A stretch of DNA of 64,000 bases from Mycobacterium aquaticum (GTDB taxonomy: Bacteria > Actinomycetota > Actinomycetes > Mycobacteriales > Mycobacteriaceae): the NCBI RefSeq assembly GCF_002086485.1, contig NZ_MVHF01000023.1, positions 1 through 64,000 on the forward strand, written 5' to 3'. This document shows positions 1 through 7,759 of this stretch, one piece after another. Below the pieces are notes generated by a model. That model saw only the letters and a list, made by a program, of their open reading frames with translations. It had not been told where the DNA came from and ran no database searches. Positions within the stretch are counted from its first letter, which is position 1. The number at the start of each line of letters is the position of its first letter. The position numbers were made by a program, and so were the translations under genes.

Positions 1-71
1 TGCCCCAGATTCAATGAGAAAGACACGCGGTTGCCCCACATTCAATGAGAATGCCCCAACATCAATGAGAA
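1..71 (+). repeat. Three direct 20-bp repeats, possible IS21-type element end
   Basis: Three near-identical 20-mers lie at 1-20, 32-51 and 52-71. They share the frame TGCCCCA-n-ATCAATGAGAA and differ at only a few central positions. Multiple direct copies starting with TG are typical of the transposase-binding ends of IS21-family elements. No istA or istB coding sequence follows to the right and no inverted partner was seen, so this is either a solo end or the edge of an element lying outside the window. The repeats are seen directly; the IS21 assignment is inference. Confidence 0.45.
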
Positions 72-585
72 CGGTCAGTGGTGCTTTGAACCCAATTCAT
101 CTGTGATACACGGTAACTCGCGACGCTGGAAACATAAGACAATTCGTCACTGTGACGTAATGGCGCCGACGTAAGGCGGCCATCGAAGCGGGGGTCTGAA
201 ACAACCCACACCGGATCCATGCGAGCCGGCACCCCGTCGAAGCGCGCAACGTTTCGCCTAACGCCCGAATCACTCATTAAGCGATTGCAACGCGCGCCGA
301 TCTCGACGGTCATGCAACCGATCCGGCAGTGTCGGCCCGTCGGTGAGCGCACGGCCATCCGTCTGCCAGCAGGGATGACGACCGAATCGTCAAGGGATGC
401 GAGCCCCTTCAACTAATGCAACCCGGCATGGCTTTCGTACCGATAAGCTACATTATGTCAACTAAAGTCCTCCGCTTTCACCAGATGAATCACGGCGGTT
501 CCGAATGACCCTCACTGTTGGGTGCCAGATCAGTTGAGACTTTGCCACTACATGTGGGACTTGATGTCAGTGATGTGAGACTCCC
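72..585. other. Non-coding stretch with one dispersed-motif copy
   Basis: No open frame here looks like a conserved protein; the ORFs on both strands have low-complexity, Arg-rich translations typical of GC-rich shadow frames. A copy of a dispersed motif sits at about 457-500 (shared core TTTCAnnAGnTGAATCACGG). Related copies are near 6020 and 37695. Read on the minus strand it would give a short C-terminal tail VIHLVK. Confidence 0.4.
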
Positions 586-1116
586 TTACCCGTACCGCAC
601 TTCAATCGACTGCGTGTCGACAACCAGGCAGGTCGTTGTGGCCCGCGCGTAGACCTTGCCGGCCTTGTCGATCAGACTTGCTTCTGCCATGGCTGTCTGG
701 CGCCCGAGATGGAGCACTTTGCCGGTCGCGTGCAATTGGCCGGTCTGCGTGCGCACGGCGCGCAGCATGTTGACCTTGAGTTCCAGGGTCGTGTAGCCCC
801 GCCCTCGCGGCAACATCGAATGGACGGCGCAGCCCATAACCGAATCCAGCACGGTCGATATCGCGCCGCCGTGCACCATGCCGATCGGGTTGTATTGCGA
901 TTCATGCGGATTGAAGGTCATCACGACGCGGCCGTCGTCGATCTCCTCGAACGCGAAGCCGATCAGTTCACAGATCGGCGGATGCGGGATATCGCCGGCG
1001 AGTATCGCGTCGAGGAAGGCGCGCCCGCTTGTGGCGTGTCCAGCGTTCGCCAGTTGTTGAGGGTCATCCCAATGGATGATGCGTTCCCGTACCTGCGGAG
1101 CGTTGCGCACGGCCAT
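586..1116 (-). CDS. PaaI-type hotdog-fold acyl-CoA thioesterase
   Basis: The 176-aa product has the hotdog-fold signature YNPIGMVHGGAISTVLDS at about residues 75-92, the helix and HGG loop that carry the active site in PaaI/DUF4442-type acyl-CoA thioesterases. The likely role is cytosolic hydrolysis of an aromatic or medium-chain acyl-CoA; the substrate cannot be read from sequence. I chose the ATG at 1116 because GGAGG at 1126-1130 lies just upstream, inside the end of the preceding gene; an upstream in-frame start would overlap that gene by about 95 bp. It follows the MDR oxidoreductase by 4 bp, so the two form an operon controlled by the divergent TetR. Confidence 0.85.
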   Translation of the reverse strand: MAVRNAPQVRERIIHWDDPQQLANAGHATSGRAFLDAILAGDIPHPPICELIGFAFEEIDDGRVVMTFNPHESQYNPIGMVHGGAISTVLDSVMGCAVHSMLPRGRGYTTLELKVNMLRAVRTQTGQLHATGKVLHLGRQTAMAEASLIDKAGKVYARATTTCLVVDTQSIEVRYG

Positions 1117-1120
1117 GGCA

Positions 1121-2092
1121 TCAGACCTCCAGCACGATCTTGCCGAACGGGCGCTCCTCGTGGAGATAGCGAAGCGCTTCGGCGGCGCGCTCCAACGGGT
1201 AGGTCCGTTCGACAAGGGGTACGACTGTTCCGTGGGCGATAAGCTCCATGACCTGGTTCCACGCCTGCAGTTTGGTCGTCGGCGACTGCGCGGCGAGCAT
1301 GAATCCGAACATGCGGGCCCGCTTCCAGATGATGTCGGTCACGTCGATTCGGGCTTGGCGACCGACGGTGTAGCCGAGCGTCACGTGCGTGCCGTCGAGC
1401 GCGAGCGCACCCAGGGCCTGTTCGGTGAAGGCACCGCCGAGGCTCTCGATTACGACATCAACCCCTGTACCGCCGGTGATCCGTCGGACGCCGTCGCCAA
1501 TGCCTTCTCCACTGAGATCGATGACATTGTCGTAGCCACGCTCTGCGGCGCGCCTGGCTTTTTCGGCACTGCCCGCCGTCGAGATCACGGTTGCCGCCCC
1601 AAGCGCCCTGGCCAGTTGGTAGGTCGCGTTGCCGACCGACCCGCCGATCGCCGGCGCAAAGACCGTCTTGCCAGCAGCGAAACCCGCTTGCGTCAGGGTG
1701 ATCATCGCGGTCAGGTAAGCGACGGGCAGGCTCGCCGCAACGACATCGTCGATGCCTTCCGGAACCGGCAGGATGTCGTCGGACCGGACAGCGACATACT
1801 CTTCCCACGATCCGTTCTCGGCGACGCCGTAGGCCCCGGTGAAGGCGACGCGGCTGCCAACCGCCAGTCCCGACGTGCCGGCATCGTCAATGATCCCGGC
1901 ACCTTCATTGCCCAGCACCAGTGGCGATTTCGCCCGCGGAAAGGCTCCCTCCACGATCGTGTGCTCCAGTGGCGTCACGCCGGCCGCCGTGACGCGCACG
2001 ACGACGCGATCGGCGGCCACCCGGGGTTTGGGTGCGTCAACCTGTTCGAGGCCTTCGTACCCGTTGAACTGCGTTGCCAACATTGTGCGCAT
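1121..2092 (-). CDS. Zinc-independent MDR family NADPH:quinone oxidoreductase
   Basis: The 323-aa protein has the medium-chain dehydrogenase/reductase architecture: an N-terminal GroES-like domain (VLGNEGAGII at about 60) and a Rossmann domain with a nucleotide loop (GGSVGNATYQLARALGA, about 150-166). No structural zinc cysteine cluster is seen, which fits the quinone oxidoreductase/enoyl reductase branch rather than zinc alcohol dehydrogenases. Expected chemistry is NADPH-dependent reduction of a quinone or activated C=C or C=O bond. The ATG at 2092 is preceded by AGGAGG. The gene is first in a leftward pair with the thioesterase and is divergent from a TetR gene whose operators cover its promoter. 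Confidence 0.87.
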   Translation of the reverse strand: MRTMLATQFNGYEGLEQVDAPKPRVAADRVVVRVTAAGVTPLEHTIVEGAFPRAKSPLVLGNEGAGIIDDAGTSGLAVGSRVAFTGAYGVAENGSWEEYVAVRSDDILPVPEGIDDVVAASLPVAYLTAMITLTQAGFAAGKTVFAPAIGGSVGNATYQLARALGAATVISTAGSAEKARRAAERGYDNVIDLSGEGIGDGVRRITGGTGVDVVIESLGGAFTEQALGALALDGTHVTLGYTVGRQARIDVTDIIWKRARMFGFMLAAQSPTTKLQAWNQVMELIAHGTVVPLVERTYPLERAAEALRYLHEERPFGKIVLEV

Positions 2093-2103
2093 GATTTCCT
2101 CCT

Positions 2104-2149
2104 ATAGAGACTGATCTGTCTGCTTTTCAAGATAGAGACAGGTCTGTAT
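2104..2149. promoter_or_regulatory. Two TetR-type operator copies in the divergent promoter
   Basis: An 18-bp palindrome of pattern ATAnAGACnnGTCTnTAT is at 2132-2149. A second, less symmetric copy starting ATAGAGAC is at 2104-2121, exactly 28 bp away. Both lie between the MDR gene (start 2092, minus) and the TetR gene (start 2160, plus), so the encoded TetR protein probably represses both directions. The sequence symmetry is seen; the binding protein is inferred from position. Confidence 0.65.
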
Positions 2150-2159
2150 CATTGTCAAG

Positions 2160-2837
2160 GTGGTTGGGCAGATAAGTACGGTGGCACCGGACAGGCGTCC
2201 GCGCCGAGGAGCTCCGCGCAAGGGAGAGCCGGGCGCGCGCGAGCGGATTTTGGCGGCAGCGAGCAGACTCTTCTATCAGGAGGGGATCCGTGCGGTCGGC
2301 GTCGACACCGTCATCGCCGAATCGGGAGTGGCAAAGGCCAGCTTCTACCGCACCTTCCAGAGCAAAGACGCACTGATCGAAGCCTTCGTGACGGAACGCG
2401 ACCGCCTGTTCTGGCTCTGGTGGGACAATACCGTCGACGAGCGCAGCGATGACCCACTCGCGATGCTCGACGCACTTTTGGCCGGGGTGGCCAGACAAAT
2501 CGAGCACCCTGACTATCGCGGGTGCCCGTTCCTGAACACCGCTACCGAATTTCCGGACAACACCCACCCTGGACGAATTGTAGCGCGGGCCAACAAGGAC
2601 GAATTGCGAAGGCGTCTTACCGAATTGTGCACGCGCGTCGGTGTCGCGAATCCGGAACACGTTGGGGCACAGCTCTTCCTGCTGATCAACGGCGCTTATG
2701 CAGCAGGACAGATGGCGAGCGACAGTGACCTTTCCAGCACCCTTGTCTCTGCTGCCCACAATCTGATCAGCCCGCCTTCAACTTCGGTTGCCCCCAGCCA
2801 GCAGCGACGCAAAGCACCTCCTCGATCGAAAGGATGA
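2160..2837 (+). CDS. TetR family transcriptional regulator
   Basis: The 225-aa protein has an N-terminal TetR helix-turn-helix (about residues 27-73: ERILAAASRLFYQEGIRAVG followed by VDTVIAESGVAKASFYRTF) and a divergent ligand-binding C-terminus. It is transcribed away from the MDR/thioesterase pair, and its first codons abut the palindromic operator at 2132-2149, which supports autorepression and control of the divergent operon. The frame begins at GTG 2160 only 10 bp after the operator; a second GTG at 2181 is an alternative start. The inducer is unknown, probably a substrate or product of the oxidoreductase. The Pro/Arg/Lys-rich C-terminal tail is likely disordered. Confidence 0.87.
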   Translation: MVGQISTVAPDRRPRRGAPRKGEPGARERILAAASRLFYQEGIRAVGVDTVIAESGVAKASFYRTFQSKDALIEAFVTERDRLFWLWWDNTVDERSDDPLAMLDALLAGVARQIEHPDYRGCPFLNTATEFPDNTHPGRIVARANKDELRRRLTELCTRVGVANPEHVGAQLFLLINGAYAAGQMASDSDLSSTLVSAAHNLISPPSTSVAPSQQRRKAPPRSKG

Positions 2838-2843
2838 AATGCC

Positions 2844-3614
2844 ATGGTGCCCAAGGGCAAGCCACGCGATATGACCGAGTGGCAGCAAACACTGCGCGAC
2901 CCGAACGTCACGTTCCCCGGCGAGTCGAGTGAATACCGGTGCGCACGCAACGAACTGCTGAAGGCCGAAGACGAACTGCGTCGATTGAACGAAGAGGTCG
3001 CCGCTCGGCGCCGCGCGCTGCCCGCAGGCGGTCTCGTCGAGGAGGACTACCTCTTTGAGTCCGCGGATGACGGCAGCATGGTGAGGTTCTCGGAGTTGTT
3101 CACGCCAGGTAAGGGCGCCCTGGTGATCTATCACATGATGTTCCCCCGGTGGTCCAAGGACGAGCGGGCCGGCGCCTCTACAGGCAAGACGGCATTGCTA
3201 CCCCTAGTCGAACAGCCCTGTCCCTCATGCACTTCGGTCGTCGACGGACTTAACGGTCCCGCCGCGCACCTCGCCGACAAAGTTGATCTTGTGATCGTCG
3301 CCAAGGCGGACCCGGCCCGGTTGGGCACCTACGCACAGGAACGTGGCTGGACCAACCTACGGCTGATGTCCTGTCGGAACAACACGTTCAATCGCGACTA
3401 CCACGGGGAAACCGCCGACGGCGAACAGATCCCCGTCCTCAACGTGTTCTCACGCGACGAGGACGGAATTCGCCACCGGTGGGCGAGCGAGCTCACATTC
3501 GTACGCGGAGACAACAGCCCGCTCGATCCGATCTGGCCGATCTGGGGCGTTCTCGACCTGACACCGAACGGACGCGGACAAACAGCCGCCTACCCTTCGA
3601 TGCAATACGAGTGA
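2844..3614 (+). CDS. DUF899 thioredoxin-like protein
   Basis: This 256-aa protein matches DUF899, a cytosolic family with a thioredoxin-like fold. Recognisable parts are the N-terminal helix ELLKAEDELRRLNEEVAARR (about 34-53), the strand ALVIYHMMFPR (about 91-101) and the CPSC motif at about 121-124 in the position of a redox-active site. The biochemical role of the family is not established. It begins 6 bp after the TetR stop and probably belongs to the same transcript, so expression may respond to the same signal as the oxidoreductase operon. Confidence 0.8.
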   Translation: MVPKGKPRDMTEWQQTLRDPNVTFPGESSEYRCARNELLKAEDELRRLNEEVAARRRALPAGGLVEEDYLFESADDGSMVRFSELFTPGKGALVIYHMMFPRWSKDERAGASTGKTALLPLVEQPCPSCTSVVDGLNGPAAHLADKVDLVIVAKADPARLGTYAQERGWTNLRLMSCRNNTFNRDYHGETADGEQIPVLNVFSRDEDGIRHRWASELTFVRGDNSPLDPIWPIWGVLDLTPNGRGQTAAYPSMQYE

Positions 3615-4058
3615 CAGCAGACCTCCGATCGCAACGACTCCCCCGTCACAATCGGCCAGTGCCAGTCACCAGGTCAGCAGCAAACTCCGTGGAGATGACG
3701 CCCCGCACACCTACCCAGGGTTAGTTCCCCCGCAATCCGCAGCCATCGGGGCTCGGCGCCCCCGCTGGGGCGACGCCAATCCGCTGCCCACCTCGGGAAT
3801 ACGGCGGGATCGAATACGGTGGGTTATCAGTAAACCACTGCATACTGCGTCAGCTGAATCATCACCCGCCTTCTTGCCAGCCACCGCCCTCCCGTCGCTT
3901 TTGGCTGCGTTCGGACGCGCGCATCTGGTCAGCTCAGTCAGGCCTCTACACCCCGAAGAGCAAACGGTGGCGGAGATCCTCCAGGGCTAGGGATCGGATA
4001 TGCAGGGGTACCGGTAAACCACTGTGTACACACCACCGCGAACGAGCCATACCGCAAA
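3615..4058. other. Intergenic region without a recognisable gene
   Basis: No protein-like frame is visible in this 444-bp gap between two genes pointing towards each other. The only structure noticed is an 11-bp direct repeat GTAAACCACTG at 3830-3840 and 4014-4024, each followed by TAC-containing sequence. The second copy lies close to the end of the PPOX gene. Confidence 0.5.
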
Positions 4059-4493
4059 TTAGGTCTTTTTGGAGTAGTCGACGCTGAGCCAGTGCTCGGG
4101 ACGCATCCGGAACAAAAGCGATTCTGCGTCAGGATTGTCCCTGGCGAACGACTCCACGAAGGCTTGGCCTGCCTCCTCGCCGAGATAGCGAACGGCGATC
4201 GCGCTCATGGTGGCGTCATCGGCCGTCTCGATCGAGGTCAACGACCCCTCGGCAGTGACGTAGCGGTACGGATAGGTCTCATCCTGAGCAGTGATGGAGA
4301 AGCGCCCGGCGGCGGTGATGAGGCGAGCTTTGAGCGACCCCGCCAAGCTGGAGACGAGAACCTCGCCGCCGGGCTCGTACGCGTACCAGATCGGTACCGT
4401 CAGCGGTGCGCGATCAGGGCGTTCAACGCCAATGACGCCAACGTGCAGATCAGCCAGGTAGGTCTCGCGTTCCGTGCTGGTCATCTTCGACAT
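4059..4493 (-). CDS. Pyridoxamine 5'-phosphate oxidase-like (FDOR/PPOX) protein
   Basis: The 144-aa product has the split beta-barrel pattern of the PPOX/FDOR superfamily: APLTVPIWYAYEPGGEVLV (about 29-47), a Leu-Lys-Ala-Arg segment (SLKARLITAAGRFSITAQ, about 53-70) and a C-terminal MRPEHWLSVDYSKK strand. In mycobacteria such small proteins bind F420, FMN or heme; which one cannot be told here. It appears monocistronic, starting at ATG 4493. The 276 bp to the next gene on the right show no further gene. Confidence 0.8.
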   Translation of the reverse strand: MSKMTSTERETYLADLHVGVIGVERPDRAPLTVPIWYAYEPGGEVLVSSLAGSLKARLITAAGRFSITAQDETYPYRYVTAEGSLTSIETADDATMSAIAVRYLGEEAGQAFVESFARDNPDAESLLFRMRPEHWLSVDYSKKT

Positions 4494-4769
4494 AATCTGA
4501 CCAACCCCGAGTTCCCCGGCACGATTCCCGACCTCGGGCGCTGGAGTCGAGATGCACGTCGGCCCATCGCGCCGCGTCTGCGCTCCCTCACATACGCGAG
4601 TCAGTGAAGATTGTTATCAGCAGCAAGTTGATCTGCGAACTGTCGGCAGACCGCGAGCAGGGAGCGTGAATGGCGGCCCATCGGAGCCTGTCAGCTCGAA
4701 AGCTATCTTGGCTGTGCAGGACTCAGCTCGATTCTGCGGCCACTTGAAGATCGTTCAGAAAGGAGTCCC

Positions 4770-5144
4770 ATGCGGGTGCCTCGTGCTGTCGCGCGATTCA
4801 ATCGCCGCGTCACCAATCCGGTGGCTCGCTCGCTGACCCCGTGGCTCGCCTGCCTGGGGACGCTTGAGCACACCGGACGCAAGTCAGGCAAGCGCTACAA
4901 GACTCCCCTGTTGGTATTCAAGACCCAAGATGGCTTCGCCATTCTCCTCGGCTACGGACCTGAATCAGACTGGCTTCAAAACGTTTTGACTGGCGGCCCG
5001 ACAGTGCTGCACAGACGGGGCAAAGGTGTCGTATTGGGCAGTCCGCGGGTCGTGAGCAAGACCGAAGCCTTACCCCTCGTCGCACCGGCACTCCGACTGC
5101 CCTATCGGTTGTTCCCCTCTACAACGAAGCAGCGTTGGTGCTGA
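4770..5144 (+). CDS. Ddn-family deazaflavin-dependent oxidoreductase, probable C-terminal frameshift
   Basis: The N-terminal 105 residues match the nitroreductase/deazaflavin-dependent family (Ddn-like, about 130-150 aa): VARFNRRVTNPVARSLTPWL, then HTGRKSGKRYKTPLLVF (F420/membrane-proximal motif) and GYGPESDWLQNVLTGG. After residue about 110 the predicted tail loses family character. In the next frame the bases from about 5108 encode VVPLYNEAALVLTKTP and stop at 5155, which looks like a normal C-terminus. I therefore infer a one-base frameshift near 5100-5112, either a genuine mutation or an assembly error. A GAAAGGAG Shine-Dalgarno precedes the ATG at 4770. Confidence 0.7.
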   Translation: MRVPRAVARFNRRVTNPVARSLTPWLACLGTLEHTGRKSGKRYKTPLLVFKTQDGFAILLGYGPESDWLQNVLTGGPTVLHRRGKGVVLGSPRVVSKTEALPLVAPALRLPYRLFPSTTKQRWC

Positions 5145-5268
5145 CGAAAACCCCGTAGGCGCGGGCCACCCATCCCAGAAGCTGGCGTTTCTCTCGGCCC
5201 GCGCGGCGGACTAACCACTCAAAGCGGCCCGACTGCTCGGCGTACACCACCTGGGTGGACACTATGAC

Positions 5269-5820
5269 GTGGCCCTTTCTGCGACAGTATTCAAAGTCGA
5301 ACTTGGCGTCTCCGATGTCGATCACGGTTACTACGCCGATCACACGCTGACCGTTGCCCGTCATCCCAGTGAAACCGATGAGCGAATGGTGGTGCGGTTG
5401 TTGGCGTTTGGGCTGCGCGCACACCGGCTCAGCGACGTCGACGGTGAGTTGGCGTTCGGGGCCGGCCTGTCCACCCCTGGCGTACCGGACTTGCGGCTCA
5501 CTGACTACACCGGCCGGATCCTGGAGTGGATCAACGTCGGCCAGCCCGACGAACGCGTCTTGGGCAAGGCGGCCAGCCAGGCCGACCAGGTGCTGCTGTT
5601 CCCGTTCGCCGCCGGCGTGGCCACCTGGTGGCGCACCGTCGGCCCCAAAGTGGCGGGGCTGCCGAACCTGTCGGTGGTGCAGATACCACACGCACCGGTG
5701 CAGCAACTGGCCCAGACTGTCGATCGACGGGTCTCGGCGCAGGTGATGGTGATCGAAGGTCAGGTGACGATGACCGTAGGCGGAGTCGACGTAACCTTCA
5801 CGCCCGAGCCATTGCAGTGA
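5269..5820 (+). CDS. yaeQ: YaeQ family protein
   Basis: The 183-aa product is a full-length YaeQ-family protein: MALSATVFKVELGVSDVDHG at the start, DERMVVRLLAFGL (about 39-51), and LTDYTGRILEWINVGQPDER (about 75-94), the PD-(D/E)XK-like core region. YaeQ proteins are thought to have a nuclease-like fold of unclear function. GTG 5269 is the start; no strong Shine-Dalgarno is visible. It is not obviously co-transcribed with neighbours, and a remnant of an FAD enzyme follows 25 bp after its stop. Confidence 0.85.
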   Translation: MALSATVFKVELGVSDVDHGYYADHTLTVARHPSETDERMVVRLLAFGLRAHRLSDVDGELAFGAGLSTPGVPDLRLTDYTGRILEWINVGQPDERVLGKAASQADQVLLFPFAAGVATWWRTVGPKVAGLPNLSVVQIPHAPVQQLAQTVDRRVSAQVMVIEGQVTMTVGGVDVTFTPEPLQ

Positions 5821-5845
5821 ACGTCTGAGCCCGAGGTGCCAAGTC

Positions 5846-5977
5846 GATGGCGTCAGCGCCAAAGACGCTCACGTCATCATTGTCGGGGCGGCTCTGATCG
5901 GAATGGTCGCCGCCAGCGAGCTCGTAGATCGGGGCCAGACTGCCGATCCGAGCGCACCGGGGCCACGCTTTTCCTGA
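5846..5977 (+). pseudogene. N-terminal remnant of an FAD-dependent oxidoreductase
   Basis: The frame reads AKDAHVIIVGAALIGMVAAS and ELVDRGQ and then stops after about 43 codons. This is the dinucleotide-binding start of an FAD-binding dehydrogenase of the family whose members begin with D-A-D-V-I-V-V-G-A-G-L-A-G. No start codon is in frame, the middle Gly of GxGxxG is Ala, and everything beyond the first beta-alpha unit is missing. It is a decayed fragment, not a working gene. Confidence 0.6.
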
Positions 5978-6016
5978 GCTGACCGGGGACGGGTTACGCA
6001 GAAATCAAATAGGCAG

Positions 6017-6065
6017 AGTTACCAGTAGAGGACGCCGTTTTCATCAGGTGAATCACGGAGTAATC
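6017..6065. repeat. Dispersed motif, copy 2
   Basis: The segment CCAGTAGAGGACGCCGTTTT followed by CATCAGGTGAATCACGG resembles sequences at about 457-500 and 37695-37738. Read on the minus strand all three encode VIHL(M/V)K(T/A) near a stop codon. The 200 bp around it contain no recognisable gene. The copies may be 3' ends of decayed homologous genes or ends of a small mobile element. Confidence 0.4.
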
Positions 6066-6473
6066 GTGTGACTTCGGTACGGGTCGACGGGAACTGGACA
6101 CCAGCGGTGCTCCCATCAGCGGTGAATGCTTGAACGTGCCAGTCAAAACGTGGTCGTGACGACGGCGTCTACCTTGTGCACATAAGGATTCACGGTCAGC
6201 ACTTCCATGCCGATCAGCTTCTTGAATCCTCGCCCGCCACAACAATATTCGAATACGGGCCCCGCATCGACTGCAAACGGGAATCCCGCGTCAGAATGCC
6301 CGCGTAACCCAGAGAACGACTGCGTGCTTCCCGCGCGAATGCCGCTAAATAGCTGTGAACACTCTTTTTCGAGTAGCGCACTACGCGTGCGTCTTCCAAT
6401 CGCTGCGCTCAGTCTTTTCCTCACAGAGGCCGACGAAACTCCCGCCGCCTCCCTTGAAAGAAGGGGAAACGAA

Positions 6474-6743
6474 ATGTCACATACACATGCTGACACGCTC
6501 GAAGCCAGCATCGTCGCCATGAACGAGGCCTTGGCCGAGCTGTCCCAGCAACTGGTGCAACCAGATTCATCCACCGCGGCCGAATCCGTCGACCTGACCA
6601 GCATCATTCGTCGGCCGGGTTGGACGACGATCGCCGAGGCGATGCTGGTCGAGTCGATGGCCGCAACGATCACGCAGCACGCACGCGCACTCACCCATGC
6701 CCACAAGTCCCTGATCGCCGGCGCGCTGGCTGTCGGCGATTAG
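6474..6743 (+). CDS. Small conserved-looking hypothetical protein
   Basis: The 89-aa ORF begins at ATG 6474 after a good AAGGGGAA ribosome site. It encodes a mostly helical, Ala-rich protein (MSHTHADTLEASIVAMNEAL at the N-terminus, IAEAMLVESMAATITQHARA in the middle). No signal peptide, membrane segment or known domain is recognised. An upstream in-frame extension to 6207 is possible, but its translation is not protein-like. The function is unknown. Confidence 0.55.
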   Translation: MSHTHADTLEASIVAMNEALAELSQQLVQPDSSTAAESVDLTSIIRRPGWTTIAEAMLVESMAATITQHARALTHAHKSLIAGALAVGD

Positions 6744-7287
6744 ATCCGGCGCGCCTATCGGTGCCCGAATGGCCAGTACCGCCGTCGGCAACATGTTGCG
6801 GCCGGTGCCGGTACGGTCGCCGCCAGGCCCGGTGGAACCTTGGGAGCGCAAGCGGGTTACGCGGTCGGCGGGGCGCCGCCGCGCGCCACAACGCCACTCC
6901 GGCAAACGGTTCAACATTCATCCTGCCGTCACGGCGCACGTCACCCGCACTTCTACGCCAAGGCCGCAGAGTCAGCGCTAGTGCATGAAACAGCAGCGTC
7001 CCTGGCGAGGGGCGGGGACACAACGAGATGCGCAACTGGGACTCTCCCGGAGGTTGTCGGCACGAGCTTCTCGCTCCCGAGGCTTTGTCGCGCGCAACGT
7101 CGTTGAACCCGATGCGGCGGCAACTCAGATAGCCAGTTGGCGGACGACCCAGATTCTGTTGCGACCTGTCGGGCGACAATGGAGCCGGGGCAGCTGCGGA
7201 GCCCGCCGGCGGCCGCACACCGATCCGCAAGGCCCGACGCTGCCCCCTGTCGTGACGCGTCCCGGTAAGGCGTCGGCCCAACCGTGA
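6744..7287. other. 544-bp gap without a recognisable gene
   Basis: Several overlapping Arg/Pro-rich frames cross this stretch on both strands, as expected from GC bias, and none resembles a known family or has a convincing ribosome site. No repeat or hairpin of note was found. Confidence 0.5.
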
Positions 7288-7698
7288 CTACGCGGGCAGG
7301 CCGTCGGAAACTTCTGGCGATTCGGCCACCGACTCATCAGCGGCGCCCGACGCCGCCGCGATCACCTCGTCGAGCACGTCGCGCGAAGCCGCCAATTCCC
7401 GCATGGCGCGGTCCAATCGGTCCCGCTCGGCACGGAGCTCGGCCACCAGTCTCGGTGTGGCCTCTCGGGCGGGTCCGCCGTCGGTGTCGCGCATGCACGG
7501 CAGCAGACCGGCGATGGTGTTGCTACGCAGGCCCGCAGCGAACAACTCCTGGATGTGTATCACCCGGTCCACTGCCACCTCGGCGTACTCGCGCTGCCCG
7601 CTGGGCGTCCTCGCGGCGGCCAGCAGCCCCTGCTGCTCGTAATAGCGCAACGACCGTTCGCTCACCCCAGTACGCCGAGACAGCTCGCCAATCCGCAT
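7288..7698 (-). CDS. MerR family transcriptional regulator
   Basis: This 136-aa MerR protein has the N-terminal winged helix MRIGELSRRTGVSERSLRYY and the EQQGLLAAARTPSGQREY wing (residues 1-38), then a coiled-coil dimerisation helix rich in Glu/Arg (LVAELRAERDRLDRAMRELA, about 86-105). No metal-binding cysteine loop is present; one Cys sits at about residue 69. I use the ATG at 7698 because the family N-terminus is MRIGEL. It is divergent from the PuuE-like deacetylase 62 bp away, and a perfect inverted repeat lies between them, so it likely controls that catabolic group. Confidence 0.87.
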   Translation of the reverse strand: MRIGELSRRTGVSERSLRYYEQQGLLAAARTPSGQREYAEVAVDRVIHIQELFAAGLRSNTIAGLLPCMRDTDGGPAREATPRLVAELRAERDRLDRAMRELAASRDVLDEVIAAASGAADESVAESPEVSDGLPA

Positions 7699-7727
7699 GG
7701 TGCCATTTATACCGTCGAGGATTGCCT

Positions 7728-7743
7728 CTGACATTGGTGTCAG
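7728..7743. promoter_or_regulatory. Inverted repeat, candidate MerR operator
   Basis: CTGACATTGGTGTCAG has 6-bp perfect arms around TTGG. It sits between the divergent MerR gene and the deacetylase gene, ending 16 bp before the latter's ATG at 7760. MerR regulators bind such dyads between promoter elements; assignment to this MerR is positional inference. Confidence 0.5.
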
Positions 7744-7759
7744 CTCCTACCGTGCCAAC

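Noticed and set aside
1076..2107. Plus-strand ORF of 343 codons
   Set aside because: Antisense to the MDR oxidoreductase, which has conserved motifs, a ribosome site and operator; the plus-strand translation is not protein-like.
3830..4024. Two 11-bp copies GTAAACCACTG
   Set aside because: Only two short copies without symmetry or a gene context; chance cannot be excluded.
5119..5862. Minus-strand ORF of 247 codons
   Set aside because: It opposes the YaeQ gene, whose sequence is clearly conserved.
6744..7287. Several overlapping ORFs of 65-196 codons
   Set aside because: No ribosome site, no family resemblance and typical Arg/Pro-rich shadow composition.
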